A stretch of DNA of 64,000 nucleotides, from NCBI RefSeq assembly GCF_900168205.1, contig NZ_FUZE01000004.1, positions 62,001-126,000 on the forward strand. Direction: 5' to 3'. The notes under the pieces are model-generated. The model was not told where the DNA came from, searched no databases, and saw nothing but the letters and a program-made list of their open reading frames with translations. This DNA is from Chryseobacterium balustinum. GTDB taxonomy: Bacteria; Bacteroidota; Bacteroidia; Flavobacteriales; Weeksellaceae. Shown here in pieces: positions 9,077 through 18,428 of this stretch; position 1 is the first letter of the stretch, and the number at the start of each line of letters is the position of its first letter. A program made the position numbers and the translations under genes.

Positions 9077-9886
9077 TTATAGTATAGATTCTCTAACTCT
9101 TGTGAGTTTTTGTAATAAATCTTCCAATAAATCTAATCTTAGCATGTTTGCCCCATCAGAAAGCGCCGTTTCTGGAGTAGGATGAGTTTCTATAAAGAGT
9201 CCGTCTGCACCCACAACAATTCCTGCTTTAGCAATCGTTTCGATAAGATCAGGTCTTCCACCTGTAACTCCTGAACTTTGATTAGGCTGCTGTAAAGAAT
9301 GCGTAACATCCAGAATTACCGGAGCATATTCTCTCATCGTAGGAATTCCTCTGTAATCAACGATTAAATCGGTATATCCAAAAGAATTTCCTCTTTCTAT
9401 AATTGCTACTTTTTGATTATTTGAATCAGTAATTTTCTGAACGGCAAACTTCATTGATTCCGGAGAAAGAAATTGCCCTTTTTTCAAAGTAACACACTTT
9501 CCTGTTTCAGCTGCAGCTACCAAAAGATCTGTTTGACGAACTAAAAACGCAGGAATCTGAAGCACATCAACATATTGTGCCGCCAAAGCAGCGTGCTCGT
9601 TTTCGTGAATATCTGTTGTTGTAGGAATATTGAACGTCTCTCCTACTTTTTTAAGAATTTCCAAAGATCTTTCTTCGCCAATTGTTGTGAAAGAATCTAC
9701 TCTACTACGGTTGGCTTTTTTAAAACTTCCTTTAAAAATATAAGGAATATTATATTTATTGGTCAGCTCAATTACTTTTTCAGCAATTCTTAATGCCATG
9801 TCTTCGCCTTCGATAATGCATGGTCCTGCAATTAAGAAAAAGTTTTTTGAATCTTTGTGCTGTATGTTATCTAAATGTTGAATCAT
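9077..9886 (-). CDS. kdsA: KDO-8-phosphate synthase
   Basis: 269 aa, normal length. It joins phosphoenolpyruvate and arabinose-5-phosphate to make KDO-8-phosphate, the first committed step to the KDO sugar of the lipopolysaccharide core. Visible family blocks: IAGPCIIEGEDMALR near the N-terminus, FKGSFKKANRSRVDSFTTIG, DIHENEHA, LKKGQFLSPESMK, GNSFGYTDLIVDYRGIP, DVTHSLQQP and IETHPTPETALSDGAN. It lies next to the two glycosyltransferase-like membrane genes in the 10-16 kb region, but is separated from them by the DUF1697 gene. Confidence 0.97.
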   Translation of the reverse strand: MIQHLDNIQHKDSKNFFLIAGPCIIEGEDMALRIAEKVIELTNKYNIPYIFKGSFKKANRSRVDSFTTIGEERSLEILKKVGETFNIPTTTDIHENEHAALAAQYVDVLQIPAFLVRQTDLLVAAAETGKCVTLKKGQFLSPESMKFAVQKITDSNNQKVAIIERGNSFGYTDLIVDYRGIPTMREYAPVILDVTHSLQQPNQSSGVTGGRPDLIETIAKAGIVVGADGLFIETHPTPETALSDGANMLRLDLLEDLLQKLTRVRESIL

Positions 9887-10009
9887 TATTTTTATTTAAA
9901 TTAAAAGTTCAGTAAAAATACTGAGAAAGTTTTATAATTGGAAATTATTTATAGACTTAACCTGTAAACGATTTTTAGGATTAAAAATTATTTTTAAAAA
10001 TAAAAATTA

Positions 10010-10038
10010 AAGATTGCTTCGTTTCTCGCAATGACAAG
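10010..10038. repeat. Fragment of a dispersed repeat (ATTGCTTCGTTTCTCGCAATGACA)
   Basis: The segment AGATTGCTTCGTTTCTCGCA followed by ATGACAAG resembles the inner end of TTGTCAT-type elements. It folds as a short hairpin (GATTGC / GCAAT) 9 bp past the end of the DUF1697 gene and may have been kept as a transcription stop. Confidence 0.45.
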
Positions 10039-10046
10039 AAAAAGTA

Positions 10047-10571
10047 TTAAATTTTCTTAAGAATCTTCTCAAAAGTATTAATATTTCTGCTGGTAAATTG
10101 ATCTTTCAGACTTTTTTTACCTAAAACTTTTCCAAAGCTGGAATCTAATGTATTTCCTTTTGAAACCTGCCAATAAAAGATATTATTGACAATTTCTGAT
10201 TTTTCGTTTTCAGATTTTGAAGCATTTTCAAACTCATTCATTAATACATTCTCTACATTTTCGCTTCCTACAAAAGCGTATGTATGGAAATTTTCATTCT
10301 TTTCAAAAGGATTTTTAGTCCAATACAACTCTGTTTCTTCTGCTGTTTTTACAAACAGAAATGCTTCATAATTAAAATATTCAGACATTGCTTTTTCGAG
10401 AATTGTTTTAAGATCACTTATATTTTTATCTGAACTGAAAATAATATTTCCCGAAGCTAAAACCGAGCTTACATTTTCCATTCCTGCATCATTGAAAACT
10501 TTGCAGACTTCTGCCATTTTCATGTTGGTTCCTTTTACGTTAACGCCACGGAGAAAAGCACAGTATTGCAT
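10047..10571 (-). CDS. DUF1697 family protein
   Basis: 174 aa, cytoplasmic. The start MQYCAFLRGVNVKGTNMKMA and the following VSSVLASGNIIFSS block are diagnostic of DUF1697, a widespread small family of unknown function. The fold is thought to be a ferredoxin-like pair; that is from memory. An 8-bp tandem repeat lies directly before the start codon, so promoter spacing could vary. Confidence 0.88.
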   Translation of the reverse strand: MQYCAFLRGVNVKGTNMKMAEVCKVFNDAGMENVSSVLASGNIIFSSDKNISDLKTILEKAMSEYFNYEAFLFVKTAEETELYWTKNPFEKNENFHTYAFVGSENVENVLMNEFENASKSENEKSEIVNNIFYWQVSKGNTLDSSFGKVLGKKSLKDQFTSRNINTFEKILKKI

Positions 10572-10580
10572 AAGTTTTAA

Positions 10581-10616
10581 AGTTTTAGAGTTTTAGAGTT
10601 TTAGAGTTTTAGAGTT
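10581..10616. repeat. 8-bp microsatellite (AGTTTTAG) x 4.5 before the DUF1697 gene
   Basis: Four exact AGTTTTAG units plus a half unit start 10 bp upstream of the ATG of the minus-strand DUF1697 gene. Just beyond them (10621-10641) is a second short run of TTTTTAC-like units. Confidence 0.9.
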
Positions 10617-10650
10617 CAAAATTACTTTTTACTTTTTACTTTAATATAAG

Positions 10651-12138
10651 TTATTTTACCTTTTCATATAAGTTATAATCTGTTCCTGAAGGTTTCAGCT
10701 TATAAATTTTTTCTAAAATAGAATATTCACTTTTCAGATGATTTTTTATTCTGAATTCATTCAAAAGACGGTAATGTGTTTTATAATATTCTGCATCTTT
10801 GCCTTCAAAAAGATTATTGTAAGAAAGTAAATATTTCGGTTTTCTGTGTTTAACGGTGTTTAACCAATAATTGGGTTTATCTTTTTTTATTTCTTCCTGA
10901 ATTTGTTTATCAACCAATCCGACTTCATCAATCGTTTTTAAGCCTGAAAAATAAGGAACATAACCAGCTGGTTCTAATAAAATCCACTGTTTTTTATCTT
11001 TTTCATAAACATTTAAAAACAATCCGATTGATCTTCTATAGTTCCATTCGCCATTTCCTGTTGCAATAGAATGTACAGTTTGAAAAGCTACCATCGGTAA
11101 GATATAAATGAGAATCAATAAAGTCAGCCAGAGGTTTCTTTTCACTTTCTGCTCTAAAATAAAGATCAAGACAGGAACAAAAAGTAAGATCTGCGGAACC
11201 CAATAATACCAGTCGAATAAACTTTTTTGCGAAAGAAAAACAATTTGTTTTGTCCACGCAAACAGAAAAATAATCCAAAGAAAATAGTTTCTTTTTTCGC
11301 GCTGTCTTATTAAATAAATAAAACAAAGAAGCTCAAAAAGAGCAATCACAATAGTAATCGGATTAAAATCTCCAGGTAATTTCAGCATTCCCCAAAAGTT
11401 CCCATAATTTAATCTGAAATATTCTATATTTTGCTGTAGAGTAAATACTTGATCATACGCTAGTTTTTTTGCTACAATCGTATTATTCACCCACTCACCA
11501 AAATAAAACCAGTTGAAAGAAACACATATAGCAATTCCTAAAATTCCACCTAAAATATAATTCCATCGGAGTTTTTTGTTCCAAAAAATATCAACTAAAA
11601 AAACAATTCCGAGAAAAATGACAGTATCGATTCTTGTGAATAATATTAAAATAGGAAGTAAAATAAAAGCCCATTTTTTCTCTTTTTTAAAGCCATAATA
11701 AAGCAAAGCCATTTCAAGGAAAAACAGAATTCCATATTCCATTCCGAGGATTGAAATCTTTATTGAAGGAGGTAAAATCCCAAATAAAAAGATGAAAATT
11801 GCTTTATGCCAATTGTTTTTAAATAAAAGATGTGACAGAAATAAGCTTCCAATCGTAAAAAGTATGGTATTGAAAATAAGCAAAGGCTCTATAAAATTCT
11901 CTTTTCCGAAAATAATATTGAAAATATAGGATACAAAAACGTACAAATGCGTTGTAGAAGCCGAAATTTTAGTGGCACCATTAAAGCCGATCACTCCATA
12001 ATCCATGAGATTTTGAGCAACCCGCCAAGTGATAAATGCATCCTCCTGAATGTGGTGCGTGAGTAAAAAATAAAGTTTTGCAATAATTGCAAAAAATACG
12101 GCGTAGATTGGGAGATTCTTGTTTTGAGATTCAGCCAT
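10651..12138 (-). CDS. GT-C type membrane glycosyltransferase-like protein
   Basis: 495 aa with about ten or more membrane segments. The first loop after membrane segment 1 carries QEDAFITWRVAQNLMDYG. An acidic pair in this loop is the usual catalytic mark of GT-C enzymes, which use lipid-linked sugar donors. The C-terminal 110 residues are soluble and probably periplasmic. Acceptor and sugar are unknown. It neighbours the larger DUF2723 gene but has its own promoter, because the DUF2723 terminator lies between them. Confidence 0.68.
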   Translation of the reverse strand: MAESQNKNLPIYAVFFAIIAKLYFLLTHHIQEDAFITWRVAQNLMDYGVIGFNGATKISASTTHLYVFVSYIFNIIFGKENFIEPLLIFNTILFTIGSLFLSHLLFKNNWHKAIFIFLFGILPPSIKISILGMEYGILFFLEMALLYYGFKKEKKWAFILLPILILFTRIDTVIFLGIVFLVDIFWNKKLRWNYILGGILGIAICVSFNWFYFGEWVNNTIVAKKLAYDQVFTLQQNIEYFRLNYGNFWGMLKLPGDFNPITIVIALFELLCFIYLIRQREKRNYFLWIIFLFAWTKQIVFLSQKSLFDWYYWVPQILLFVPVLIFILEQKVKRNLWLTLLILIYILPMVAFQTVHSIATGNGEWNYRRSIGLFLNVYEKDKKQWILLEPAGYVPYFSGLKTIDEVGLVDKQIQEEIKKDKPNYWLNTVKHRKPKYLLSYNNLFEGKDAEYYKTHYRLLNEFRIKNHLKSEYSILEKIYKLKPSGTDYNLYEKVK

Positions 12139-12156
12139 TGCGTTTTTTTAGTTACA

Positions 12157-12164
12157 CAAAGATA
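12157..12164 (-). promoter_or_regulatory. -7 element for the GT-C gene
   Basis: On the minus strand TATCTTTG matches TAnnTTTG and lies 18 bp before the start at 12138. Confidence 0.5.
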
Positions 12165-12190
12165 ATTCTAAATTTCAGGAATATCAACAT

Positions 12191-12220
12191 AAAAAAAACG
12201 GAACCGAAGTTCCGTTTTAA
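12191..12220 (-). terminator. Terminator after the DUF2723 gene
   Basis: The stem AAAACGGAAC / GTTCCGTTTT has a CGAA loop, and a run of T follows on the minus strand. Confidence 0.88.
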
Positions 12221-12229
12221 GTATTTATT

Positions 12230-15200
12230 TTATTGTGTTGCTTTAATAATTGCGCTGGTAATCTGATCTTCTTTTTCTTTAGCATAAGTAGAATCAAACG
12301 GCTCCATTATATCAAATAAATATTGATAAAATGGCGTTATTTTCTGTACTTTTTCAGATTCTTTCATTGCTTTTTCTTTGCCCATTTGCTGAAGGTCTTT
12401 AATGAATACATTAAATTTCTTATCAACAGGCTCAATAGATTTCACAAGATAATTGTAAGCTTTCTCAGGTTGTCCTAATTTTTTATAAGCATCGGTTACT
12501 GAGGTTACAACTAATGAATATTCCATAGGTTTTGATCTCATTGGTCTTCCTGCGAATCTCTGCTCAGAAGGACTTAAAGATAAATAATAATCATATTCTT
12601 CAAAAATTCCTTTTTTAAGAATTTCAGCCAGTTTCAAGCCTTTCTCTTCTTGTCCTGCAACGATATATCCGTAAACCATTGAACTTAAAGAACGAGGATC
12701 ATTATATTTTTCTGCAGGAATTTCTTTTGATGCAAGATCTAATAATTCTAAAGCTTTTGCTTTCTGACCAGATAATGCTAAAGCTGCAGCTGCTCTGCTT
12801 GCAGAACTTCTGTAGCTCATAATATTTGAAGTTGCCGTTTCATCAAAATGAACCTTCAAGTCTTTGAAATTACCCCATCTGTAGTTTTTCACAACATTAT
12901 ATAATGAGTTTGCATCTACTCTTCCCATTTCTCCGTCACTACTTCTTGGCGTATGAATCGGAACCAATCTGTAGCTGAAACCGTCAAATTGAAGATATTC
13001 GTCTAAGAAGAAAATATTTTCGCTTTCATAAACACCTCCTGAAGAGAAATTAATCGGACGTTTCCAATCGAAGTTTGCCAAAATATCAAACATCATCAGG
13101 TTATTTTTGTATAAAGTTCCTGATTTATAATCAACCACAATCTGATCTACCGTATTAGGAAGGTCTGAAGCATTGATGATTCCTGCTTTCACCGCGTTTG
13201 CTTTGTTTACAGGAATTACAAATTTATTTACCGGAAGGAAATTATATTTTTCGTAACGCTCCTCACCAAAAATCATTTTTAAAACTTCATCTTTTTCAGG
13301 AGATTTCATTTTAATAAAATTCATTGCCTCTTTCAAAGTCATAGAATCCTGAACCAAATATTTCTGGAACGGCGCTATTGCACTTTCTGGAGCCCCAGCT
13401 TCTTGTAGATTAGCGATGATATTTTTCCAATCATTCTTTTTCATTAGATAAATCTGGTCATTCACACCATCTCTGTAATCTTCATGATTAAGCTGACTAG
13501 GAATAGGATTAGAATTATAGGTTTTTCTTTTTACTTGATCAATATTCCAAGGAGTTGATAGTAAAGTAAAATTAACCACTTTCACATCATCACGGAATCT
13601 CTCTGTCTCCTGCATTGCCCAAACCGGATAAGTATCATTATCACCGTAAACAAATAAAATATCTTCTTTTGGTAATGATTTTAATACTGAATAAGAATAA
13701 TCGTATGCTGTATATCTGTTGCTTCTGTCGTGTACATTATAGTTTTGGAAACCCATCATAAATGGAACTCCTAACAAAATAACTCCGAAGCCTATATTTG
13801 CTGCGTTCGACTTTACTTTAGACTGTAAATACCATAAAATTCCTCCGGCTCCCAGACCAATCCAAATAGCGAAAGCATAGAACGAACCAACCATTGCATA
13901 ATCTCTTTCTCTCGGTTCGAAAGGTTTTACTCCGGTATAGAAAATAATTCCGACACTTGTTAAAATAAATAAAGATAATATTGCATAAAATCTTCCAAAA
14001 TCTCTGTTAAACTGGAAATAACATCCTAAAATACCTAATAATAATGGTAAGAAGAAAAATGCTACTGTACTTTCATTTTTGAATTTTGCAGGCATCGCAT
14101 CCTGATTTCCCCAAAGAGCATTATCGATTGGTGCAATTCCTGAAATCCAGTTTCCTTTTGTGTTTTCGCTGTTTCCTTCAAGGTCATTCTGTCTTCCAAC
14201 ATAGTTCCACATCAAATATCTCAAGAAATAATATCCATTTTGGAATGAAATAAAATAATCCATATTCTGAGCCAAAGAAGGCTTTTGAACCGTGATTAAA
14301 TTATAAGGTCTTACTTTTAAATAATCTGATGCGGTAATCGTTCCGTCTTCATATTTCGCTCTCAGTTCGTCGAAAATTTGTTTTGCTTCCGGGCTGTCTG
14401 CCACATCTTCATTTGCATAATTAAATTTAAAATCCGGTGCGCCGTACATAGAAATGTAATTTGACATTACATCTTTATCATCGTTGAACATTCTTGGCAT
14501 TAAGCTCACATGAGACTTATCAAAAATATAATTAAAACGCTCACTCGTTTTTCTGTAAGTACCTGTTTTTTCGTCTTTTTCGTAAACTTCTCCGGTCTTT
14601 TTAGTTTTAAAACTACCGTCTTCGTTTTTCTGAATTCCGTTTGCATCCAGGAAAGCAGTATAGTTTTGACCATAAATTGTAGGCCAGTCTCCATATTGTT
14701 CTCTGTTGTAATAATCAAGCATACCAATTGCAGTATCCGGATCATTCAGGTTCATTGGCGGATTAGCATTGGCTCTGATTGGAATTACCATCCAACAAGA
14801 GAAACCAATAATCATATAAACTATAGATAAGGCTACCGTTTGAAAAATATTTTTCTTAGACTGTCTTGCATATTTTATAAGGAAATAGCAAAGCGCTACC
14901 ATTATGATAAAGCCAGCAATTGTTCCAGAGTGGAAAGGTAATCCTAAACCATTTACAAAGAAGATTTCAAGTTTTCCAAATAAAGACATGATTACAGGGA
15001 AGATAATTTTAAATACAAGAATTAAAATTCCTAAAGTAATCAAGTTTGCAAAAATGAAGTTTTTCCAGGTAAATGTATAGTTTCTTGCGTAGTAAACTAA
15101 ACATACAGCAGGAATAGCAAGCATTCCCATCATGTGAACTCCTACAGAAAGCCCCAAAATAAAGAAGATTAAAATAATCCATCTTTCATTGTCTTTCTCA

Positions 15201-15715
15201 AGATATTCGTTTTCCCATTTCGTAATCAACCAAACCAGAAGAGCAATAAACATCGATGTCATCGAGTATACTTCTCCTTCCACTGCTGAAAACCAAAACG
15301 TATCAGAAAAGGTAAAACACAAAGCACCGATAAGTCCTGCAAAAAGAATAGAAATCTCCTGATGTTTTGTAATTTCTTCAAAATCTTTGTTGAGAAGTCT
15401 TCTTACAAAATGAGTAATCGTCCAGAACAAAAACAAAATTGTAAATGCACTGAATAATGCCGACATTCCGTTGATAACAATAGAGTAATTTTCACCTTTA
15501 CCAAAAGCAAAAATGGCAGCTACTGCTCCCACAATCTGAAATAAAGCAGCTCCGGGAGCATGCGTTACTTCTAATTTTACTGCTGAAGAAATGTACTCAC
15601 CACAATCCCAAAAACTAAAATTGGGTTCCATAGTTGATAAGTACGTGAAAAATGCAATAACGAAAGTCACCCATCCGAGAAGGGTATTCCATTGCCTAAA
15701 AGTCCAGTTTTTCAT
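12230..15715 (-). CDS. DUF2723 (GT117-type) integral membrane glycosyltransferase with C-terminal soluble domain
   Basis: 1161 aa. The N-terminus (LGWVTFVIAFFTYLSTMEP, then SFWDCGEYISSAVKLEVTHAPGA) is the conserved DUF2723 block. The acidic residues of that first loop are the likely catalytic site by analogy with O-mannosyltransferase-like GT-C enzymes. About a dozen membrane segments cover residues 10-330 and 560-700, with the motif FEPRERDYAMVGSFYAFAIW between. The last 450 residues are soluble and end in helical, TPR-like repeats. The family is almost confined to Bacteroidota, where protein O-glycosylation in the periplasm is a suggested role. Monocistronic. Confidence 0.9.
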   Translation of the reverse strand: MKNWTFRQWNTLLGWVTFVIAFFTYLSTMEPNFSFWDCGEYISSAVKLEVTHAPGAALFQIVGAVAAIFAFGKGENYSIVINGMSALFSAFTILFLFWTITHFVRRLLNKDFEEITKHQEISILFAGLIGALCFTFSDTFWFSAVEGEVYSMTSMFIALLVWLITKWENEYLEKDNERWIILIFFILGLSVGVHMMGMLAIPAVCLVYYARNYTFTWKNFIFANLITLGILILVFKIIFPVIMSLFGKLEIFFVNGLGLPFHSGTIAGFIIMVALCYFLIKYARQSKKNIFQTVALSIVYMIIGFSCWMVIPIRANANPPMNLNDPDTAIGMLDYYNREQYGDWPTIYGQNYTAFLDANGIQKNEDGSFKTKKTGEVYEKDEKTGTYRKTSERFNYIFDKSHVSLMPRMFNDDKDVMSNYISMYGAPDFKFNYANEDVADSPEAKQIFDELRAKYEDGTITASDYLKVRPYNLITVQKPSLAQNMDYFISFQNGYYFLRYLMWNYVGRQNDLEGNSENTKGNWISGIAPIDNALWGNQDAMPAKFKNESTVAFFFLPLLLGILGCYFQFNRDFGRFYAILSLFILTSVGIIFYTGVKPFEPRERDYAMVGSFYAFAIWIGLGAGGILWYLQSKVKSNAANIGFGVILLGVPFMMGFQNYNVHDRSNRYTAYDYSYSVLKSLPKEDILFVYGDNDTYPVWAMQETERFRDDVKVVNFTLLSTPWNIDQVKRKTYNSNPIPSQLNHEDYRDGVNDQIYLMKKNDWKNIIANLQEAGAPESAIAPFQKYLVQDSMTLKEAMNFIKMKSPEKDEVLKMIFGEERYEKYNFLPVNKFVIPVNKANAVKAGIINASDLPNTVDQIVVDYKSGTLYKNNLMMFDILANFDWKRPINFSSGGVYESENIFFLDEYLQFDGFSYRLVPIHTPRSSDGEMGRVDANSLYNVVKNYRWGNFKDLKVHFDETATSNIMSYRSSASRAAAALALSGQKAKALELLDLASKEIPAEKYNDPRSLSSMVYGYIVAGQEEKGLKLAEILKKGIFEEYDYYLSLSPSEQRFAGRPMRSKPMEYSLVVTSVTDAYKKLGQPEKAYNYLVKSIEPVDKKFNVFIKDLQQMGKEKAMKESEKVQKITPFYQYLFDIMEPFDSTYAKEKEDQITSAIIKATQ

Positions 15716-15898
15716 AGTATAAAATCAATTATGCGAAAATAAGGTTTTTAGATTAGTTTAAATTAATTTTAACAAAATTTAAAAATTATGGCGTGGTTTT
15801 TGTGTAGTTCGGTAGGCTGCAAGCAAAAATAAATCACCTATTTATACAAATAGCGAACTTATAATTGAGTAAAAGTTTAAGAATTATTTATTTTTTTG

Positions 15899-15906
15899 TA
15901 TTTTTG
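15899..15906 (+). promoter_or_regulatory. -7 element for the cysteate-synthase-like gene
   Basis: TATTTTTG matches TAnnTTTG, 33 bp before the ATG at 15939. Confidence 0.55.
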
Positions 15907-15938
15907 CGGTCAGATTTTTATTTGAAAAATAACAAATA

Positions 15939-16976
15939 ATGAGTAATGTTTACGATAATATTCTTGGCTTGATTGGGAACACTCCTTTAGTGAAACTTAA
16001 TACAGTGACTAAAGAAATTCCTGCAAAAATTTATGCCAAGTTAGAATCATATAATCCTGGACATTCCACAAAAGATAGAATCGCACTTCATATTATTGAA
16101 AACGCTGAGAAAAAAGGTTTATTAAAGGAAGATTCAGTAGTTGTAGAAACTACTTCCGGAAATACAGGTTTTTCACTTGCAATGGTTTGCATCATCAAAG
16201 GATACAAATGTATTCTTGCCGTAAGTGATAAAACAAAAGCTGAAAAAATAGCTTATCTGAAAGCTCTTGGTGCTACAGTATATATATGTCCTGCGAATGT
16301 ACCTGCGAATGACCCGAGATCGTATTATGAAGTAGCAAAAAGAATTGCTGCAGAAACCCCCAATTCCGTTTATATCAATCAGTATTTTAATGAACTGAAT
16401 ATTGATGCCCACTATCAGACCACAGGTCCTGAAATTTGGGAACAGACTGAAGGTAAAATCACTCACCTTTTTGCATGTACAGGAACTGGTGGAACTTTAT
16501 CTGGTTCTGCAAAATTCTTAAAAGAGAAAAATCCAGATATTAAAATTATCGGTGTTGATGCAGACGGATCTATTTTGAAGAGTTTCCATGAAACCGGTAA
16601 AATTCACAAAGAAGATGTACATCCTTACCAAATTGAAGGAATGGGAAAAAATTTAATTCCTTCTGCTCTTTTATTTGATAAAGTAGATGAATTTGTGAGA
16701 GTAAATGACGAAATGTCGGCTTACAGAACCCGTGAACTTGCTTTGAAAGAAGCCATCATGGGCGGTTATACAACAGGAGCTGTTACTCAGGGATTAATGC
16801 AATATGCACAGTCTCATGAGCTAACTGAAAATGACTTTGTGGTGATGATTTATCCGGATCACGGCTCACGTTATATTACAAAAGTATACAGTGATAAATG
16901 GATGGAGGAACAAGGTTTTATTAATAACTGTTTCCATAACTATGATGAAGTTTTCAAAACAGAATTCATCAAATAA
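15939..16976 (+). CDS. PLP-dependent cysteine-synthase-like enzyme, probable cysteate synthase of sulfonolipid synthesis
   Basis: 345 aa, fold type II PLP enzyme. The N-terminal LGLIGNTPLVKL, the PLP lysine segment HSTKDRIALHI (Lys near residue 47), the cofactor phosphate loops ETTSGNTG and CTGTGGTLSG, and the C-terminal YPDHGSRY block are all present. General cysteine synthases use this fold. The next gene is a serine-palmitoyltransferase-like acyltransferase, so I favour cysteate synthase, which makes cysteate from O-phosphoserine and sulfite as the first step to capnine/sulfobacin lipids. That pathway is established in Bacteroidota including Chryseobacterium. Ordinary CysK or CysM activity is the alternative. 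A hairpin separates it from the next gene, so co-transcription may be partial. Confidence 0.72.
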   Translation: MSNVYDNILGLIGNTPLVKLNTVTKEIPAKIYAKLESYNPGHSTKDRIALHIIENAEKKGLLKEDSVVVETTSGNTGFSLAMVCIIKGYKCILAVSDKTKAEKIAYLKALGATVYICPANVPANDPRSYYEVAKRIAAETPNSVYINQYFNELNIDAHYQTTGPEIWEQTEGKITHLFACTGTGGTLSGSAKFLKEKNPDIKIIGVDADGSILKSFHETGKIHKEDVHPYQIEGMGKNLIPSALLFDKVDEFVRVNDEMSAYRTRELALKEAIMGGYTTGAVTQGLMQYAQSHELTENDFVVMIYPDHGSRYITKVYSDKWMEEQGFINNCFHNYDEVFKTEFIK

Positions 16977-16997
16977 CAAGAATAAATTAATACAAAT

Positions 16998-17031
16998 TAA
17001 GCCTTTTAGTAAATTACAAAGGGCTTTTTTA
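16998..17031 (+). terminator. Terminator or attenuating hairpin between the two sulfonolipid-type genes
   Basis: AAGCCTTTTAGT pairs with ACAAAGGGCTT with a small bulge and is followed by six T. It lies only about 20 bp before the next start, so it may lower read-through and not separate the genes fully. Confidence 0.65.
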
Positions 17032-17050
17032 CATAAAACATACTCATACA

Positions 17051-18313
17051 ATGGTAGATATTTTTGAAAGAATAAAACAAAATCCAGGCCCACTAGGTCA
17101 GTTTGCAGATTACGCAGAAGGATATTTTGTATTCCCAAAACTTGAAGGTCCAATTGGCCCGAGAATGAAATTTCAAGGTAAAGATGTAATTTTTTGGAGC
17201 GCTAACGATTATTTAGGATTGTGTAATCATCCTGAAGTTTTAGAAGCGGATGCAAAAGCGGCTGCAGAATTCGGAATGTTTTATCCGATGGGTGCAAGAG
17301 CGATGTCTGGAGAAACTCAGCAACATCAACAATTAGAAAAAGAATTGGCCGAATTTACTCAAAAAGATGCAGCTTATCTTCTAAATTTCGGTTATCAAGG
17401 GATGGTTTCATGTATTGATGCTTTGGTAACAAGACATGATGTTATCGTTTATGATGCAGATTCTCACGCTTGTATCGTAGATGGAGTTCGTCTTCACATG
17501 GGAAAAAGTTTTACTTTCAAACATAATGACATCGAGAGTTTAGAGAAAAACTTAGCGAGAGCAACCAAAGTGGCTGAAGAAAACGGCGGAGGGATCTTAG
17601 TGATTACTGAAGGAGTTTTCGGAATGAGAGGAATGCAGGGGAAACTAAAAGAAATTTGTGATTTAAAATCTAAATTCAATTTCAGACTTTTGGTTGATGA
17701 TGCACACGGTTTCGGAACTTTAGGTAAAACCGGAGCTGGAGCTGGTGAAGAGCAAGGATGTCAAGATCAGATCGATGTTTACTTCTCAACGTTTACTAAA
17801 TCTATGGCTGGTTTCGGAGCATTTCTTTCTGCGGATGAAAATATTATTAGATTTTTAAAATACAATCTTCGTTCTCAGATTTTCGCAAAATCTTTAACAA
17901 TGCCAATGGTAATTGGAGGTTTAAAAAGATTAGAATTATTAAGAACGCGCCCAGAAATTAAAGATAAATTATGGGAAAACGTAACTAAACTTCAAAACGG
18001 ATTAAAAGAAAGAGGTTTCAATCTTGGAAACACTAATACTTGTGTAACGCCAGTTTTCATAAAAGGAACGACAATTGAAGCTACACTTTTAGCAAAAGAT
18101 TTAAGAGAAAATTACGGTGTATTTACTTCAGTTGTAGTATATCCTGTAATTCCAAAAGGAATGATTTTATTGAGATTAATTCCTACTGCTTCACACACAG
18201 ATTCAGAAATTAATGAAACTTTAGCTGCTTTTGAAGGCATCAAAGAAAAATTAGAATCTGGAGAATATGCCGAAATGGAAAAACAAATGAACATCGAGTA
18301 CAAACAAATGTAA
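17051..18313 (+). CDS. Alpha-oxoamine synthase family acyltransferase, probable cysteate C-acyltransferase (or serine palmitoyltransferase)
   Basis: 420 aa, fold type I PLP enzyme of the serine palmitoyltransferase/KBL group. Visible: FWSANDYLGLCNHPEV, ARAMSGETQQHQQLEKELA, the cofactor Asp-His segment LLVDDAHGFGTLG, and the PLP lysine in YFSTFTKSMAGFGAF (near residue 250). The family joins an amino acid to an acyl thioester with loss of CO2. After a cysteate-synthase-like gene the likely product is 3-keto-capnine from cysteate, giving sulfonolipids in the envelope. A serine-using sphingolipid enzyme would look very similar, so substrate choice is inference from the neighbour. It ends at a clear terminator. 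Confidence 0.78.
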   Translation: MVDIFERIKQNPGPLGQFADYAEGYFVFPKLEGPIGPRMKFQGKDVIFWSANDYLGLCNHPEVLEADAKAAAEFGMFYPMGARAMSGETQQHQQLEKELAEFTQKDAAYLLNFGYQGMVSCIDALVTRHDVIVYDADSHACIVDGVRLHMGKSFTFKHNDIESLEKNLARATKVAEENGGGILVITEGVFGMRGMQGKLKEICDLKSKFNFRLLVDDAHGFGTLGKTGAGAGEEQGCQDQIDVYFSTFTKSMAGFGAFLSADENIIRFLKYNLRSQIFAKSLTMPMVIGGLKRLELLRTRPEIKDKLWENVTKLQNGLKERGFNLGNTNTCVTPVFIKGTTIEATLLAKDLRENYGVFTSVVVYPVIPKGMILLRLIPTASHTDSEINETLAAFEGIKEKLESGEYAEMEKQMNIEYKQM

Positions 18314-18339
18314 TTTGATTTCGTTTAAATATATATATA

Positions 18340-18370
18340 GAACCGTTAGAATTTTCTAGCGGTTTTTTTC
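18340..18370 (+). terminator. Terminator after the acyltransferase gene
   Basis: The stem AACCGTTAG / CTAGCGGTT has one G-T pair, a short T-rich loop and seven T after it. Confidence 0.88.
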
Positions 18371-18407
18371 AAAACAAATTCATCTGAAAAATCTTAAAGA
18401 TTTAAAA

Positions 18408-18415
18408 TAACTTTG
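18408..18415 (+). promoter_or_regulatory. -7 element supporting the TTG start of the radical SAM gene
   Basis: TAACTTTG matches TAnnTTTG and ends 13 bp before the TTG at 18429. The transcript would start about 8 bases before that codon, which supports the TTG as the real start. Confidence 0.55.
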
Positions 18416-18428
18416 TAAAAAATTCCTT

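Noticed and set aside
11036-11326. A 96-codon frame on the minus strand inside the GT-C gene
   Set aside because: Out-of-frame shadow of the real membrane protein gene.
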